Shown: positions 7,324 through 15,837 of the stretch, in pieces
How the letters are laid out: each line of letters begins with the position of its first letter
Numbering within the stretch: position 1 is the stretch's first letter
Assembly (NCBI RefSeq): GCF_900114045.1
Contig: NZ_FORQ01000001.1
Span: forward strand, 124,001 to 188,000
Origin: Kaistella treverensis
GTDB lineage: Bacteria > Bacteroidota > Bacteroidia > Flavobacteriales > Weeksellaceae
Length of the DNA: 64,000 bases
Direction: 5' to 3'
Notes under the pieces: model-generated
The model's database searches: none
Seen by the model: only the letters and a program-made list of their open reading frames with translations
What the model was told of the DNA's origin: nothing
Made by a program: the position numbers and the translations under genes

Positions 7324-8607
7324 ATGAAAAAACATATTTTAGCGCTTTGCGCCCTTACTTTTATAAGCTTTTCCGCACAGGCCCAGGTTGACAGTTTAAA
7401 ATTAAACCTTGATTTCCGCACGCGTGCAGAGCTGGATAACGGTTATAAAACATTAATTCCCAAAAATAAAAGCCCTGAAACCACCGTTTTTTCCAGAGCC
7501 AGGTTAGGTGTAGATTATTATTTCCAAAATCTGGAGCTTTACATGTCCTTGCAGGATGCCCGCGTTTGGGGCGAAGTTTCCTCAACAAACCAACGCAGCG
7601 GCAGTTTGAACGTGAATGAAGCCTGGGCGAAATATCAGTTTAACAAAAATACCGTTTTGAAAGTCGGTCGCCAGATTCTTTCCTACGACGACGAAAGATT
7701 GCTCGGCGCTTTGGACTGGCAAATACAAGGACGAAGTTTTGACGGCGCTAAAGGCATTTTCCGCTTCAGTCCGCAATCCAAACTCGAGGCCGTTGTTACC
7801 TATAACAACGATGAAATTGATACAAATGATTTGGCGGACAGAGAATTTTACGGCATTCTGGATTCCGGTGAACGCACAAAATCAATGCAGATTGTTCATT
7901 ATGAGTATCTTTTACCAAAAGCAAGCCTTTCTTTTATCGGACTTAATAATGTTGTTCAGAATGTGACCGGAACACATTATGATATGCTGACCGTTGGTGT
8001 AAATGCTAAAAAATATTACGAAAACTTCGGTTTTTTTGGTTCAGCTTATTGGCAAACCGGTAAAAATACTTTAGCACAAAGCAAAAATGCTTATCAGTTT
8101 TCAGCAAATGTGGATTTTATTTTGAATCCAAAAGCTAATGTGATTTTAGGAGCTGAATGGCTTTCCGGGACAGATTATGACACCAATAATTCCAAAAATA
8201 ATTCGTTCAGCCCGCTGTACGGAACCAACCATAAATTCAATGGTTTTATGGATTATTTTTTCGTCGGAAATCATTTCAATAATGTGGGCTTGAATGATTA
8301 TTACCTTAAATCCAATTTTAAATTTACGCCGAAAGCTTCGCTGGCGCTCCAGATTCACGCCTTTGAAGCCAATGCTAAACTTGGATTTGATGCTGTAAAT
8401 CAGAAAAATCTTTCTAAATATTTAGGAACTGAAGCGGACGCGGTTTTCAATTACAAATTCGCCAACGCTTTTACGATGCAGCTTGGTCATTCGCAAATGT
8501 TTGCGTCGGAAGGAATGAAACGTCTTAAAAATGTGGCAAATCCGTCTTCGATGCAGAGCTGGACTTGGTTAGGATTAAATTTTTCCTCCTTATTTAAGGT
8601 GAAATAG
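7324..8607 (+). CDS. Outer membrane porin, alginate-export-like beta-barrel
   Basis: A 427-residue outer membrane protein. Signal peptide MKKHILALCALTFISFSAQAQ is followed by alternating amphipathic strands through to a terminal aromatic-rich strand (WTWLGLNFSSLFKVK). The segment LKVGRQILSYDDERLLGALDWQIQGRSFDG about residues 116-145 is characteristic of the alginate-export/OprD-like porin family, where it forms a periplasmic constriction. Substrate unknown: the name refers to fold similarity and no alginate genes are present. I used the ATG at 7324; an in-frame GTG lies three codons upstream. A terminator follows, so the gene appears monocistronic. Confidence 0.82.
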   Translation: MKKHILALCALTFISFSAQAQVDSLKLNLDFRTRAELDNGYKTLIPKNKSPETTVFSRARLGVDYYFQNLELYMSLQDARVWGEVSSTNQRSGSLNVNEAWAKYQFNKNTVLKVGRQILSYDDERLLGALDWQIQGRSFDGAKGIFRFSPQSKLEAVVTYNNDEIDTNDLADREFYGILDSGERTKSMQIVHYEYLLPKASLSFIGLNNVVQNVTGTHYDMLTVGVNAKKYYENFGFFGSAYWQTGKNTLAQSKNAYQFSANVDFILNPKANVILGAEWLSGTDYDTNNSKNNSFSPLYGTNHKFNGFMDYFFVGNHFNNVGLNDYYLKSNFKFTPKASLALQIHAFEANAKLGFDAVNQKNLSKYLGTEADAVFNYKFANAFTMQLGHSQMFASEGMKRLKNVANPSSMQSWTWLGLNFSSLFKVK

Positions 8608-8636
8608 AAGATATTTTTTCAGAATTTGTTTTGTTT

Positions 8637-8672
8637 AAAGCTGGAATTTCTACGGAAATATCCAGCTTTTTT
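8637..8672. terminator. Terminator between porin and tex (convergent)
   Basis: The arms AAAGCTGGA and TCCAGCTTT enclose a 15-nt loop and are followed by a T run. The hairpin sits between two convergent genes. Confidence 0.8.
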
Positions 8673-8689
8673 ATAATTACCATTAACCA

Positions 8690-10813
8690 TTAAAAAATCA
8701 TTGTCAGCTGAATCCTTTTCCGCGCTTCATCAACTTCCGTAACTTTAACCTGAACCTGTTGGTGAAGTTTTACCACTTCATTCACGTCGGAGACAAAACC
8801 TGATTTTAGCTGGGAAATGTGCACCAAACCGCTTTCTTTAATACCGACATCCACAAAACAGCCAAAAGCTGTAACATTATTGACGATTCCGGGCAGTACC
8901 ATTCCTGGTTTTAAATCTTTGATAGATTTCACCGAAGAATCAAACTCAAAAATTTTTGCGGCTTTTCGCGGATCCAAACCGGGTTTTTCAAGCTCTTTCA
9001 AAATATCTTGAACACCAATAATTCCCACCGTTTCAGTAACATAATTTTCGGCCTTAACTGAGCTTATTTTTTCTTTATTGCCGATAAGGTTTTCGGTTTT
9101 CAAACCTAAATCTTTAGCTATTTTTTCTAAAATAGCGTACGCTTCCGGGTGAACCGCCGAATTGTCCAAAGCATTTTTACCATTCGTAATCCGGATAAAT
9201 GCCGCAGCTTGCTGATAAGCTTTTTCGCCGAGTCTCGGCACTTTTTTCAGTTCTTTCCGCTCCTGAAAAGCGCCATTTTCTGCGCGATATTTTACGATAT
9301 TTTCCGCCATCTTTTCACCAATTCCGGAAACGTAGCTTAGAAGCGATTTGCTCGCTGTATTCAGGTTGATGCCAACGGAATTTACACATTTCATCACCGT
9401 AGAGTCGAGTTCGTTTTTAAGCTGAATTTGGTCCACATCGTGCTGGTATTGTCCGACGCCTATGGATTTCGCATCGATTTTCACCAGTTCCGCCAGCGGA
9501 TCCGAAAGTCTTCTGCCAATAGAAATCGCGCCGCGCACCGTAACATCATAATTCGGAAATTCCTCACGTGCAATTTTGCTTGCGGAATAAACCGAAGCGC
9601 CCGCTTCCGAGACCACAAAAACCTGCGGCGGTTTTTCGAAGGCAATTTTTTTAATGAAAAATTCAGTTTCGCGACTCGCGGTGCCGTTTCCAATCGAAAT
9701 CGCGTCGATATTAAAGGAGTTCACCAACGACCGGATTTTTTTCATCGCCATGCCGCTTTCATTTTGTGGCGCGTGCGGATAAATGGTTTCATTGTGCAGC
9801 AAATCGCCTTTTTCATCAAGGCACACAACTTTGCAGCCGCTTTTAAAACCCGGGTCAATCGCCAGAATTCGTTTTTCACCCAACGGTGAATCGAGCAGCA
9901 GCTGGCGCAGATTTTTAGAGAAAATCGCTATAGCTTTTTGGTCTGCTTTTTCTTTGGCTTCCTGCAAAACTTCATTGGCAATGGCGGGTTCCAGCAATCT
10001 TTTGTAACTGTCTTTTATGGCTAATGAAATCTGCTCCGAACATTCATTATTAGAATTGATGAGCGCATTTTCTATTAAATTCAAAGCTTCATCTTTATCG
10101 ATGACGATTTTTGTTTTTACAAAACCTTCGGTTTGCGCGCGCAACATCGCGAGCAATCGGTGCGACGGAATTTTATGTAAAGCTTCTTCCCAGTCGAAAT
10201 ACTGCGCAAATTTTTGGGCGTTTTCGTCTGTTTTTTTGTCTTTTACCACTTGAGAACTGATGCAGGCTTTGCGCTGAAAAAGTCGGCGTAGATTTTTCCG
10301 CACGAGAGTATTTTCATTAATCCATTCCGCTATAATGTCGCGCGCGCCTTGTAAAGCTTCGTCTTCAGTTTCAACCTGTTCATTTAAAAACTTTGAAGCG
10401 TACGCTTCCAAATCTTTGATATTTTGCTGGGTAATCGCTTTTGCTAAAGGTTCCAAACCTTTTTCTTTTGCCGCATCAGCTTTTGTTTTCCGTTTTTTTT
10501 TGAATGGCAAATAAAGGTCTTCCAATTCTAAAATATCAAAACTTTGCTCAATTTTATATTTTAAATCATTAGTTAAAGCATCTTGCTCGCTGATTGATTT
10601 TAAAATGCTTTCCTTGCGTTTTGTAATTTCCTCAAACTGCTTTTTCAGTTTAAAGATTTCCTCAATCTGAACTTCATCGAGATTTCCTGTCGCGTCTTTC
10701 CGATAGCGGGAAATAAAGGGAATTGTGCAGTCATCCGCCAACAGTTTTAATGTTGCATCGATATTTTTTGCCGGTAAATTGAGGGTTTTTCTTATAAAAT
10801 CTGTAGGCGTCAT
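8690..10813 (-). CDS. tex: Tex-family RNA-binding transcription accessory protein
   Basis: A 707-residue protein of the Tex/Spt6 type. In order it shows the helical N-terminal Tex domain, a YqgF/RNase H-like domain opening with RILAIDPGFKSGCKVVCLD (about residue 315), tandem helix-hairpin-helix segments (LNTASKSLLSYVSGIGEKMAENIVKY, about 490-520) and a C-terminal S1 domain (GIVNNVTAFGCFVDVGIKESGLVHISQL, about 635-665). Tex binds nucleic acid and influences transcription and RNA turnover; it is broadly conserved and its exact role is unsettled. Length and architecture are normal. It stands alone, converging on the porin gene. Confidence 0.94.
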   Translation of the reverse strand: MTPTDFIRKTLNLPAKNIDATLKLLADDCTIPFISRYRKDATGNLDEVQIEEIFKLKKQFEEITKRKESILKSISEQDALTNDLKYKIEQSFDILELEDLYLPFKKKRKTKADAAKEKGLEPLAKAITQQNIKDLEAYASKFLNEQVETEDEALQGARDIIAEWINENTLVRKNLRRLFQRKACISSQVVKDKKTDENAQKFAQYFDWEEALHKIPSHRLLAMLRAQTEGFVKTKIVIDKDEALNLIENALINSNNECSEQISLAIKDSYKRLLEPAIANEVLQEAKEKADQKAIAIFSKNLRQLLLDSPLGEKRILAIDPGFKSGCKVVCLDEKGDLLHNETIYPHAPQNESGMAMKKIRSLVNSFNIDAISIGNGTASRETEFFIKKIAFEKPPQVFVVSEAGASVYSASKIAREEFPNYDVTVRGAISIGRRLSDPLAELVKIDAKSIGVGQYQHDVDQIQLKNELDSTVMKCVNSVGINLNTASKSLLSYVSGIGEKMAENIVKYRAENGAFQERKELKKVPRLGEKAYQQAAAFIRITNGKNALDNSAVHPEAYAILEKIAKDLGLKTENLIGNKEKISSVKAENYVTETVGIIGVQDILKELEKPGLDPRKAAKIFEFDSSVKSIKDLKPGMVLPGIVNNVTAFGCFVDVGIKESGLVHISQLKSGFVSDVNEVVKLHQQVQVKVTEVDEARKRIQLTMIF

Positions 10814-10951
10814 GCGGTAATTTTCAGAGCGCTAAAATAGAAAGAATAAAGGAATATAAAATAGAAAAACGCAGGCTTTTCGAACTGTGAAATTTAAAAT
10901 CAGAATTAAAAAAACCTACGTGTAATTTTAAAAAAAATATCGTTTTAGCGG

Positions 10952-11872
10952 CTAATTTTTCGAGCCGATAAAACCGAAAACGCTATGTAAAAATTCCGGA
11001 TTATTTTCGAAATAAAGTAAATGCCCGCCTTTTATTTTTGCAATTTTGTGGTTCGGAAAACGGAATAATTTATAATGATCCGGACCAACGGCGTGATCTT
11101 CGGTGCCAGTGATTACCAAAACCGGAATATCAATATCAGCAGTTAATTTTGTAAAATCTCCAAAATATTCGTTCATCGACCAGACGTTGTTGCGGAAACC
11201 GTTTTCTTCGGGTCTTTTTTCATCGATTTTATTCAGGATTTCCATGTTTTTCGGGCTGTCGGTCAGCAGTTTGTACATCAAACCTTTATCGTTTAAAGCG
11301 CCCATCGCTTCCGAAAGTGCAGGCATAAACTGGTCGTCTTTAATTTCAATTTTCGTTCCTGCAAGCTTATTCGCATACGCAACCTGGCTGATTACGGAAT
11401 TATTCAGAAAAAGCGTGGAATTTACAAGAATTAAACCTTTTAAATTTTCGCCGTATTTCGCGGCATAACTTGTGGCGATAATTCCGCCAAACGAGTGTGA
11501 CATCAGATAAACCTTCGGCGAACCCAGATTTTTCCGTACATCTTCAATGTCTTCTACCATTCTGTCTACCGAATAATTATTCTGCGTTGCCGCGAAAGAT
11601 CTTCCGCTGCCGCGCTGATCGTAATACACCATTTTCAGGCGGCTTTCCAGGTTTTTTCCTTTTAAATTTTCAAAGGAATCACTCCACATTCCGGGCCCGC
11701 CGTGAACGTAAATGCAAAGGTCGCCGGTGCCGGAAATCCTGGTGAAAAGCTTAGTGCTGTCTGAAGTTACGGTAAAAAATTCCTGAGCTGTTTTTATATT
11801 TTCTGCCTTTTTCTGACCAAAAAATATTTGGCTCAATAGAATTAATAAAATGCTTAAATGTTTTGTTTTCAT
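10952..11872 (-). CDS. Exported alpha/beta hydrolase (proline iminopeptidase-like)
   Basis: A 306-residue alpha/beta-hydrolase with an N-terminal signal peptide (MKTKHLSILLILLSQIFFGQ), so it is likely periplasmic or secreted. YVHGGPGMWSDSFENL (about residues 55-70) is the oxyanion HGGPG motif of the prolyl-iminopeptidase branch. MVYYDQRGSGRS follows, and the nucleophile elbow is SHSFGG (serine about residue 126). The acid is in VITGTEDHAVGPDH and the histidine in IKGGHLLYFE. The real substrate may be a peptide, ester or lactone. The minus-strand lipoprotein gene ends 34 nt upstream, so the two may be cotranscribed. Confidence 0.85.
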   Translation of the reverse strand: MKTKHLSILLILLSQIFFGQKKAENIKTAQEFFTVTSDSTKLFTRISGTGDLCIYVHGGPGMWSDSFENLKGKNLESRLKMVYYDQRGSGRSFAATQNNYSVDRMVEDIEDVRKNLGSPKVYLMSHSFGGIIATSYAAKYGENLKGLILVNSTLFLNNSVISQVAYANKLAGTKIEIKDDQFMPALSEAMGALNDKGLMYKLLTDSPKNMEILNKIDEKRPEENGFRNNVWSMNEYFGDFTKLTADIDIPVLVITGTEDHAVGPDHYKLFRFPNHKIAKIKGGHLLYFENNPEFLHSVFGFIGSKN

Positions 11873-11906
11873 GGTTGATGAAAGGTTGGCGCGCCAAACA
11901 GATTAG

Positions 11907-12653
11907 TTAAATATTAGTTTTTAATTTTTTAGTTTTTATTTTATCTTGAATTGTGCGGTGTTCGATTTTGTCTTTCAGAAAAATATAATGGTCGTCGCCT
12001 GTTAAAAAAAGAATTTTTTTATTTTTATTTTCCGAAATAATCTCCCGGATATTTTTCAGAATTTCGTCATTTCTTTTTGCATAAAAATCAGGAACGCGCT
12101 GATGAATACTGCCTTCCAGACTTTTATTCAAACAATTGTAAAAATCGCTGGTGAGCTGCGCATCTTTGCTTTTCAGCAATTCTGCCAGGCTGTTAGTCTT
12201 TAAAATCGGAAGTCTTTCGGTGCTGAAATGTTCACATTTTGCTTTTTTTGCAGAATAAACGGAATCTTCCGCAAGCGCTTTTTCGTATTTTTTAATTGGT
12301 GAAATTTCTTTCCAATAGTTCGCGGGGATAAACTGACCTTCGATATCGCTTCCGAGCCAGTCAAAACCAACAATCTTCTTTGCCGGAAACCATTTTTTCA
12401 TCATCCACATTTCGTACGGATAATTCTTTTTTAGGTACAAAGAATCCTGCGAAATATCTTCAGCACGGATTTCAACAGCGATAATATCAGGATTGATTTC
12501 TGCCACAGCTTCCTTTAGCTGACGGTAATCGTAATTCGCATTAATTTTATGAATGGAATGCAAAGTTGGCAGCATGTAAATATTTTTGTTTGCGGTTTTA
12601 CAACTTAGCAACAACAGGCTTACAAGAAGAAAAATAAGAAGATTTTTAACCAT
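11907..12653 (-). CDS. Lipoprotein of unknown function, TraB/ChaN-like fold suspected
   Basis: A 248-residue protein with a lipoprotein signal (LLVSLLLLSC, lipobox cysteine at residue 17), so attached to a membrane facing the periplasm. The mature part begins with a strand-turn (IYMLPTLHSIH), followed by LKEAVAEINPDIIAVEIRAEDI, and near the C-terminus ENKNKKILFLTGDDHYIFLKDKI. This order, a first motif with His, a 'PDIIAVE' strand and a late 'GDDHYIFLKDKI' segment, recalls TraB/ChaN/erythromycin-esterase-like proteins. I would not assign an activity from this. It lies just upstream of the alpha/beta hydrolase gene on the same strand. Confidence 0.6.
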   Translation of the reverse strand: MVKNLLIFLLVSLLLLSCKTANKNIYMLPTLHSIHKINANYDYRQLKEAVAEINPDIIAVEIRAEDISQDSLYLKKNYPYEMWMMKKWFPAKKIVGFDWLGSDIEGQFIPANYWKEISPIKKYEKALAEDSVYSAKKAKCEHFSTERLPILKTNSLAELLKSKDAQLTSDFYNCLNKSLEGSIHQRVPDFYAKRNDEILKNIREIISENKNKKILFLTGDDHYIFLKDKIEHRTIQDKIKTKKLKTNI

Positions 12654-12815
12654 TAAACAGCGCTTTTTTTTTAAAATGCAAATTTAATAAAAATAGCCAA
12701 ATAGCGCCAAATTTTTCGAAAAGCGCAAAATATCGCAAATGTTATTTCAGTTAATAAATTTTATTTTAGAAATCCAGAATAGAAAAAACAAATGAAATTT
12801 TTAAATTTTAGGTGG

Positions 12816-12823
12816 TACCTTTG
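12816..12823 (+). promoter_or_regulatory. -7 element for the alcohol dehydrogenase gene
   Basis: TACCTTTG matches TAnnTTTG, 55 nt before the start codon. A clear -33 was not found. The remaining 225-nt gap is AT-rich without other recognisable signals. Confidence 0.4.
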
Positions 12824-12878
12824 GTATTCAGAAATTCACGAAAAAATGCCCAAAAAGCACCGAAAAAAATAAATTCAT

Positions 12879-14039
12879 ATGAATAATTTCAAATACAGAA
12901 ACCCCACCAAAATCTTGTTTGGTAAAGGACAAATTGAAAATCTCGCAACAGAAATACCCAAAAATTCTAAAATTTTAATGCTTTACGGCGGTGGAAGCAT
13001 TATGAAAAACGGAATTTACGAGCAGGTAAAATCTGCACTTTCAAATTTTGAAGTCTTGGAATTCGGCGGAATTCCTGCAAATCCGGAATACAGCATTTTG
13101 CTGGACGCGCTGAAAATCATTAAAGACGAAAACATTACCTTTCTTTTAGCAGTAGGCGGCGGCTCCGTCATCGACGGTACGAAATTTCTTTCCGCAGCCA
13201 CTTTATATGAAGGCGAAACACCGTGGGAACTTTTAACCAACAAAAAACCGGTAACCAAAGGTTTACCGTTTGGAACGGTTTTAACGCTTCCGGCGACCGG
13301 TTCGGAAATGAATTCCGGTTCGGTGATTACACGCGCTGAAACTCAGGAAAAACTATCTTTCGGCGGTCCGGGCATGTTTCCGGTTTTTTCAATTCTCGAT
13401 CCGGAAGTCATTAAATCTATTCCGCAGCGCCAGTTGGCGAACGGTATTGCTGATGCCTTTACGCACGTGATGGAGCAGTATATGACTTATCCGATTGGTG
13501 CGAAACTGCAGGACAGGTTTGCGGAAAGCATTATGCAAACTTTAGTGGAAGTAGCGCCGGAAGTGATGGCGGATCCGTCTAATTACGAAGCCGCCTCGAA
13601 CTTTATGTGGTGCTGCACCATGGCGCTGAACGGTTTAATTCAACAAGGCGTTCCAGGAGACTGGGCGATTCACTCCATGGGTCACGAACTGACGGCGATG
13701 TACGGAATTGACCACGCCAGAACTTTGGCCATTTTAGCCGGAAATCATTACCGATATAATTTCGAAACCAAAAAGGAAAAATTAGCACAATACGCGGAAC
13801 GCGTTTGGAATGTAACCGACGGAACTTTGGAAGAAAAAGCTCACGCCGGAATCGAAAAAACCGACGAGTTTTTCAAATCTTTAGGAATTGATATTAAACT
13901 TTCTGACTACACCAACGATTATTCTGAAACCGGAAGCACCGTTGCGAAACGCTTCACCGAAAGAGGTTGGGAAGGTTTGGGTGAACACAAATCTTTAAAA
14001 CCTTCGGACGCTCAGAAAATTATTCAAATGAGTTATTGA
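12879..14039 (+). CDS. Iron-containing NADPH-dependent alcohol dehydrogenase, YqhD-like
   Basis: A 386-residue group III alcohol/aldehyde dehydrogenase that reduces aldehydes in the cytoplasm. The nucleotide-binding half contains LLAVGGGSVIDGTKF (about residues 88-102; the GGGS loop). The metal half contains LPATGSEMN, NGIADAFTHVMEQYMT and WAIHSMGHELTAMYGIDHARTLAIL, which together supply the Asp and three His ligands of the iron or zinc. The opening NNFKYRNPTKILFGKGQI and overall length match the YqhD/BdhA subgroup, which favours NADPH and detoxifies short-chain and lipid-derived aldehydes. The in vivo substrate is not determined by the sequence. It appears monocistronic, with its own terminator. 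Confidence 0.9.
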   Translation: MNNFKYRNPTKILFGKGQIENLATEIPKNSKILMLYGGGSIMKNGIYEQVKSALSNFEVLEFGGIPANPEYSILLDALKIIKDENITFLLAVGGGSVIDGTKFLSAATLYEGETPWELLTNKKPVTKGLPFGTVLTLPATGSEMNSGSVITRAETQEKLSFGGPGMFPVFSILDPEVIKSIPQRQLANGIADAFTHVMEQYMTYPIGAKLQDRFAESIMQTLVEVAPEVMADPSNYEAASNFMWCCTMALNGLIQQGVPGDWAIHSMGHELTAMYGIDHARTLAILAGNHYRYNFETKKEKLAQYAERVWNVTDGTLEEKAHAGIEKTDEFFKSLGIDIKLSDYTNDYSETGSTVAKRFTERGWEGLGEHKSLKPSDAQKIIQMSY

Positions 14040-14069
14040 TAATTAACAACTAACAATTAATAAAAATTA

Positions 14070-14100
14070 CAAAGTGATTTTCGCTTTGGAATTTTTTTTT
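14070..14100 (+). terminator. Terminator of the alcohol dehydrogenase gene
   Basis: Stem CAAAGTG/CGCTTTG (one G-U pair) with loop ATTTT, followed shortly by a long T run that abuts the mscS stop codon. Confidence 0.7.
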
Positions 14101-14101
14101 A

Positions 14102-15016
14102 TTAGGAGGTTTCCTCTGGTTTTTTTCTCATATTTAAAATATCAACCGGAAACGCTTTATTTCCGTCGTACCATTTAATTTCCTGAACATCAGACGGCAG
14201 CGAAAAGCCTTCTTTAATTAAATTTTCTTTTACCCGGCGGATGACTTCGCTTTTTATTTCAAGCACGCCTTTTTTGTAATCGATGGTTCTTACCCAAAAA
14301 TAGACGCGAAGATTTACCGTTCCGGACGACAATTCTTCAACCACCGAAAAAGGTTCCTGGTCTTTAACGTGGTCAGCGATGGATTTTACAGTTTTAACAA
14401 TCAGCGAAATTGCACGGGTAATGCTGTCTTCATAAGCGATGCCTACAGAAAAATCTACCCGAATTTGCCCGTCTCGCGTAAAATTCGTCACCGGTTCCTT
14501 TACCACAATCGAGTTCGGTAAAAAAACATCTTTTTCATCGAAAGTTTTAATATGCGTCGTCCGGAAATTCAAAGCTTTAACGTGGCCTACAAAATCACGG
14601 ATTTGTATCGTGTCATCCAGGCTGAAGGGCCGGTTAAAAGCTAAGATTAAACCGCCAAGAAAATTCTCCGCAATATCTTTAAAAGCAAAACCGAAAATAA
14701 AAGCTGAAATTCCGGCTCCTGCAAGTAACCCTTGCGCTATACCGCTGAGACCAACTGCCTGCATCGCTAAAATAACTCCAACAATAACCAGTAAAACTTT
14801 CGATGTTTTGCTCAGAAAATTTACGAAAAGCGGATCGTGATCTTCATTCAGAAATTTTCTTTTTATCAACGCAGACAGGTATTTTGAGCCGAAATAAAAA
14901 AACAGTAAAATCAGCAGCGCAAGCATTATTCGTGGCAGCGAAAGCACGAACATATTCCAAAAATTAATGACAGAGTTCTGCAAACCGATCGAAAAATTTA
15001 TTGCCTGATCTTTCAT
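14102..15016 (-). CDS. Small-conductance mechanosensitive channel, MscS family
   Basis: A 304-residue inner membrane channel that releases solutes on hypoosmotic shock. Three transmembrane segments are visible: about residues 25-45 (RIMLALLILLFFYFGSKYL), 70-90 (VLLVIVGVILAMQAVGLSG) and the pore-lining glycine/alanine helix about 90-118 (IAQGLLAGAGISAFIFGFAFKDIAENFLGG), which matches MscS TM3. The cytoplasmic beta domain begins IQIRDFVGHVKALNFRTTHIKTFDEKDVFLPNSIV, the family signature. The length is typical. It is converged on by the alcohol dehydrogenase gene and is separated from the upstream slyD-type gene by a terminator. Confidence 0.93.
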   Translation of the reverse strand: MKDQAINFSIGLQNSVINFWNMFVLSLPRIMLALLILLFFYFGSKYLSALIKRKFLNEDHDPLFVNFLSKTSKVLLVIVGVILAMQAVGLSGIAQGLLAGAGISAFIFGFAFKDIAENFLGGLILAFNRPFSLDDTIQIRDFVGHVKALNFRTTHIKTFDEKDVFLPNSIVVKEPVTNFTRDGQIRVDFSVGIAYEDSITRAISLIVKTVKSIADHVKDQEPFSVVEELSSGTVNLRVYFWVRTIDYKKGVLEIKSEVIRRVKENLIKEGFSLPSDVQEIKWYDGNKAFPVDILNMRKKPEETS

Positions 15017-15080
15017 AACCGCATTATTTATTTAAAGATAAAAAAGATATTTTAATTCGATTTGGTTCGAATTTAAACCA

Positions 15081-15106
15081 AAAAAAGCCGCGAAAATCGC
15101 AGCTTT
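15081..15106 (-). terminator. Terminator behind the SlyD-type gene
   Basis: On the minus strand AAAGCTGCGA, loop TTT, TCGCGGCTTT and a T run. The stem is 10 bp with one mismatch. Confidence 0.75.
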
Positions 15107-15124
15107 AAATTGTAAAAAGTTATT

Positions 15125-15625
15125 TTAATGTCCGCTGTGACCGTCAGCGCCGTGCGCGTGCCCGTGCTGCAATTCTTCTTCAGTCGCCGGTCTTGTGGAT
15201 TCGATTTCAACATCGAAATGAAGGGTTTTTCCCGCCATCGGATGGTTTAAATCTACAGTCACCGCTTCCGGTGTTACTTCTAAAACCACGGCGTTAATAT
15301 GATTTCCGTCCGGATCCTGCAGCGGCAAAATAGCGCCAACCGGCGGCATACCCGAATCCCCGAACATTTCTGCCGGCAACTGCGTGGTAGAATCGGCAAC
15401 TTTTTCACCATAACCTTCTTCCGGCGTAATGGTAAAAGAGCGTTTATCACCTGCTGACAGGCCTTGCAGCTGCTCTTCGAATTTTGGCAACATCATACCG
15501 ACGCCGTATAAAAAAACGAAAGGTTGCTCCGCATCTGTTTTTTCGATAAATGATTTTTCGCCGTTTTCTTCAATGGCGTTTAGCGTGTAGTGCAGCGCAA
15601 CTACGTGATTTTTGTCTACTGTCAT
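15125..15625 (-). CDS. SlyD-type FKBP peptidyl-prolyl isomerase
   Basis: A 166-residue cytoplasmic FKBP with an inserted chaperone flap, as in SlyD. The first FKBP segment is VDKNHVVALHYTLN, the catalytic pocket includes PFVFLYGVGMMLPKFEEQLQGLSAGDKRSFTITPEEGYGE, and the flap runs about residues 75-130 up to VDLNHPMAGKTLHFDVEI. The C-terminus is histidine-rich (HGHAHGADGHSGH), similar to the metal-binding tail of SlyD, so it may bind nickel or zinc. The family's roles are folding help and, in some species, metal delivery to hydrogenase; no hydrogenase genes are seen here. Confidence 0.92.
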   Translation of the reverse strand: MTVDKNHVVALHYTLNAIEENGEKSFIEKTDAEQPFVFLYGVGMMLPKFEEQLQGLSAGDKRSFTITPEEGYGEKVADSTTQLPAEMFGDSGMPPVGAILPLQDPDGNHINAVVLEVTPEAVTVDLNHPMAGKTLHFDVEIESTRPATEEELQHGHAHGADGHSGH

Positions 15626-15837
15626 GACTTGATTTTTTCCTGTTTTTTATAAAATGGACTGAGTTTTACCTAAAACCATTTTGTACAAATATAAAGATTT
15701 CGAGGTTTATAAATTTTCGGTGCTAAAACGGCGAATTTTTTAAAAATATCAAAAACAAATTTCGGTTTTAAAATTTTCGGCGCTTAAACTGCATTTTTTT
15801 TAAAATTAAAAATACATGAATTAAGCGGGTAAAATTT